Part shown: one piece after another, positions 62,911 to 64,000 of the stretch
Position numbering within the stretch: the stretch's first letter is position 1
How the letters are laid out: each line of letters opens with the position of its first letter
Origin: Unio delphinus
Taxonomy: Eukaryota > Mollusca > Bivalvia > Unionida > Unionidae
Length of the DNA: 64,000 nucleotides
Reading direction: 5' to 3'
Assembly: GCA_029339505.1 (NCBI GenBank)
Contig: JAQISU010000036.1
Coordinates: 774,501-838,500, forward strand
Notes under the pieces: generated by a model
Seen by the model: the letters and a program-made list of their open reading frames with translations, nothing else
Told to the model about the DNA's origin: nothing
Databases searched by the model: none
Made by a program: the position numbers and the translations under genes

Positions 62911-64000
62911 TAGGCATAGTTATAACAAACTTGTGCTAACATACAGATGGATGATGGACAACAAGCCATCCCATAATCTCTGGTGGTATATGACCAGAAG
63001 AGAGAAAAACATACTGCAGCACATGACACAGAAACTGTTCTGAAAACAGGTATTGCAGACTAGTGATACCAATATATTACTGGTTACTATTAATATAATC
63101 GACATAAAATTTCAGCATTGGAAATTAGGGGGAAAAAATGACAAAAGACTCTTGTGACACAATTTTTTTTAATTTAAAATGTATTAGTTTGCAATTATTT
63201 ACTCAAGGTGATGCCTTGTTTAAATCAGTTCAAGTACAATTTTTGTTGGGCTATTCAATTTAAACGTTCATGGTACCAAGGGAAAACAATTTTTTTTAAT
63301 ATATGAAATACATGCCACAGTACTGAAAGGAGTTCACATGAAAATGATACAAAATTATAAATTGCATCTATGTGTGACTAGTCCACATTGGAAGTATCTT
63401 CAGAGGGTCTCAAGTATATTTTACTGTAACAGTCCATACAAAACTCTACAAAATCTGATTTTAACTCTGCTTCTAGAGTGGTAACATGCCTAGCCAATCA
63501 AATGCCAAATAACCTTCCTCATATGCATGGATGCTGCTCACAAGAAAAAAACATAACTTGTCCAAAACCACGATATTTGATCAAAAATCTTGAGCAGAAT
63601 ACAGTATCTTCAGTATTAACATCCTCAGATAAACAGGTGTTAGATAATCTCATTAACATGTATAGATCTCACACATTAGAAATCTTCAGATACCAAAATA
63701 AGAGCAAATTTATTAAAATATGTTTCTAGATAAAAGCTATAAATGTGACTAGCAATTCTTCAGCGACATATGAATGAAAGAAAACAAAGGACAATACCAT
63801 AAGCTCACATGACTTTATGGCCATGTGAACTATCCAAAATCACCTCAGGGCAATCAGAAACCATTTAGAATCCAAAACTTGAACAAAATTTTGTTTTAAA
63901 ATAATACAAAAATTTGAAGTTTAAAAAATGACAACAAATGGAATGTAATCAAATCAAAAAATGCTTTAAAAAAGAACTTTAAATTTTATCAGGAACATCT
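62911..64000. other. No gene recognised
   Basis: AT-rich sequence. A plus-strand frame at 63478-63729 (83 codons) has no recognised domain or splice support and is not called. Confidence 0.55.

Overview
The window is eukaryotic (metazoan) genomic DNA: AT-rich, full of microsatellites, with short coding exons bounded by GT-AG splice signals and long introns. The only gene I can reconstruct lies on the minus strand. It encodes an LDL-receptor-related type extracellular protein made of YWTD (LDL-receptor class B) beta-propellers and EGF modules. Dispersed tandem repeats at 60.8-62.9 kb look, from memory, like families common in marine molluscs and other lophotrochozoans. That taxonomic guess is inference only.

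Layout, left to right. 1-13.15 kb is one array of a 39-bp satellite monomer with clear higher-order structure (blocks repeated at offsets of about 1166, 2314, 5949, 7115 and 10984 bp). 13.15-18.05 kb is a decayed segmental copy ('copy A') of 43.87-44.52 plus 48.52-52.49 kb. It keeps only two propeller exons, one with an in-frame stop. 18.05-31.5 kb is a tandem array of 114-bp, phase 1-1, calcium-binding-type EGF exons, each carried on a unit of about 850 bp that includes intron. Eight copies look intact; the others have lost cysteines, splice sites or the reading frame. 32.5-41.1 kb holds one complete six-exon propeller+EGF module with a TAG in its third exon. 42.18-43.71 kb is a probable solo LTR flanked by a perfect 5-bp duplication (CTTAA), containing hairpin repeats and a 29-bp minisatellite. 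44.8-50.2 kb holds a second six-exon propeller+EGF module, fully open, with exon lengths identical to the first (237, 169, 128, 160, 110, 129 bp). 54.4-59.2 kb is three tandem units carrying candidate signal-peptide first exons on the minus strand. 59.3-64 kb has no recognisable gene, only degenerate tandem repeats, an inverted repeat and one weak exon candidate.

Read from right to left, a plausible transcript is: secretory leader (58.4 kb), open propeller+EGF module (50.2-44.8 kb), second module (41.1-32.5 kb, broken by one stop), then the EGF array (31.5-18.9 kb). All junction phases agree, but the stop codons mean that the left part may be a pseudogene or a disrupted allele. No transmembrane segment, cytoplasmic tail or certain 3' end was found. 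The overall picture is a multidomain receptor-like gene growing and decaying by exon, module and segment duplication next to a young satellite.
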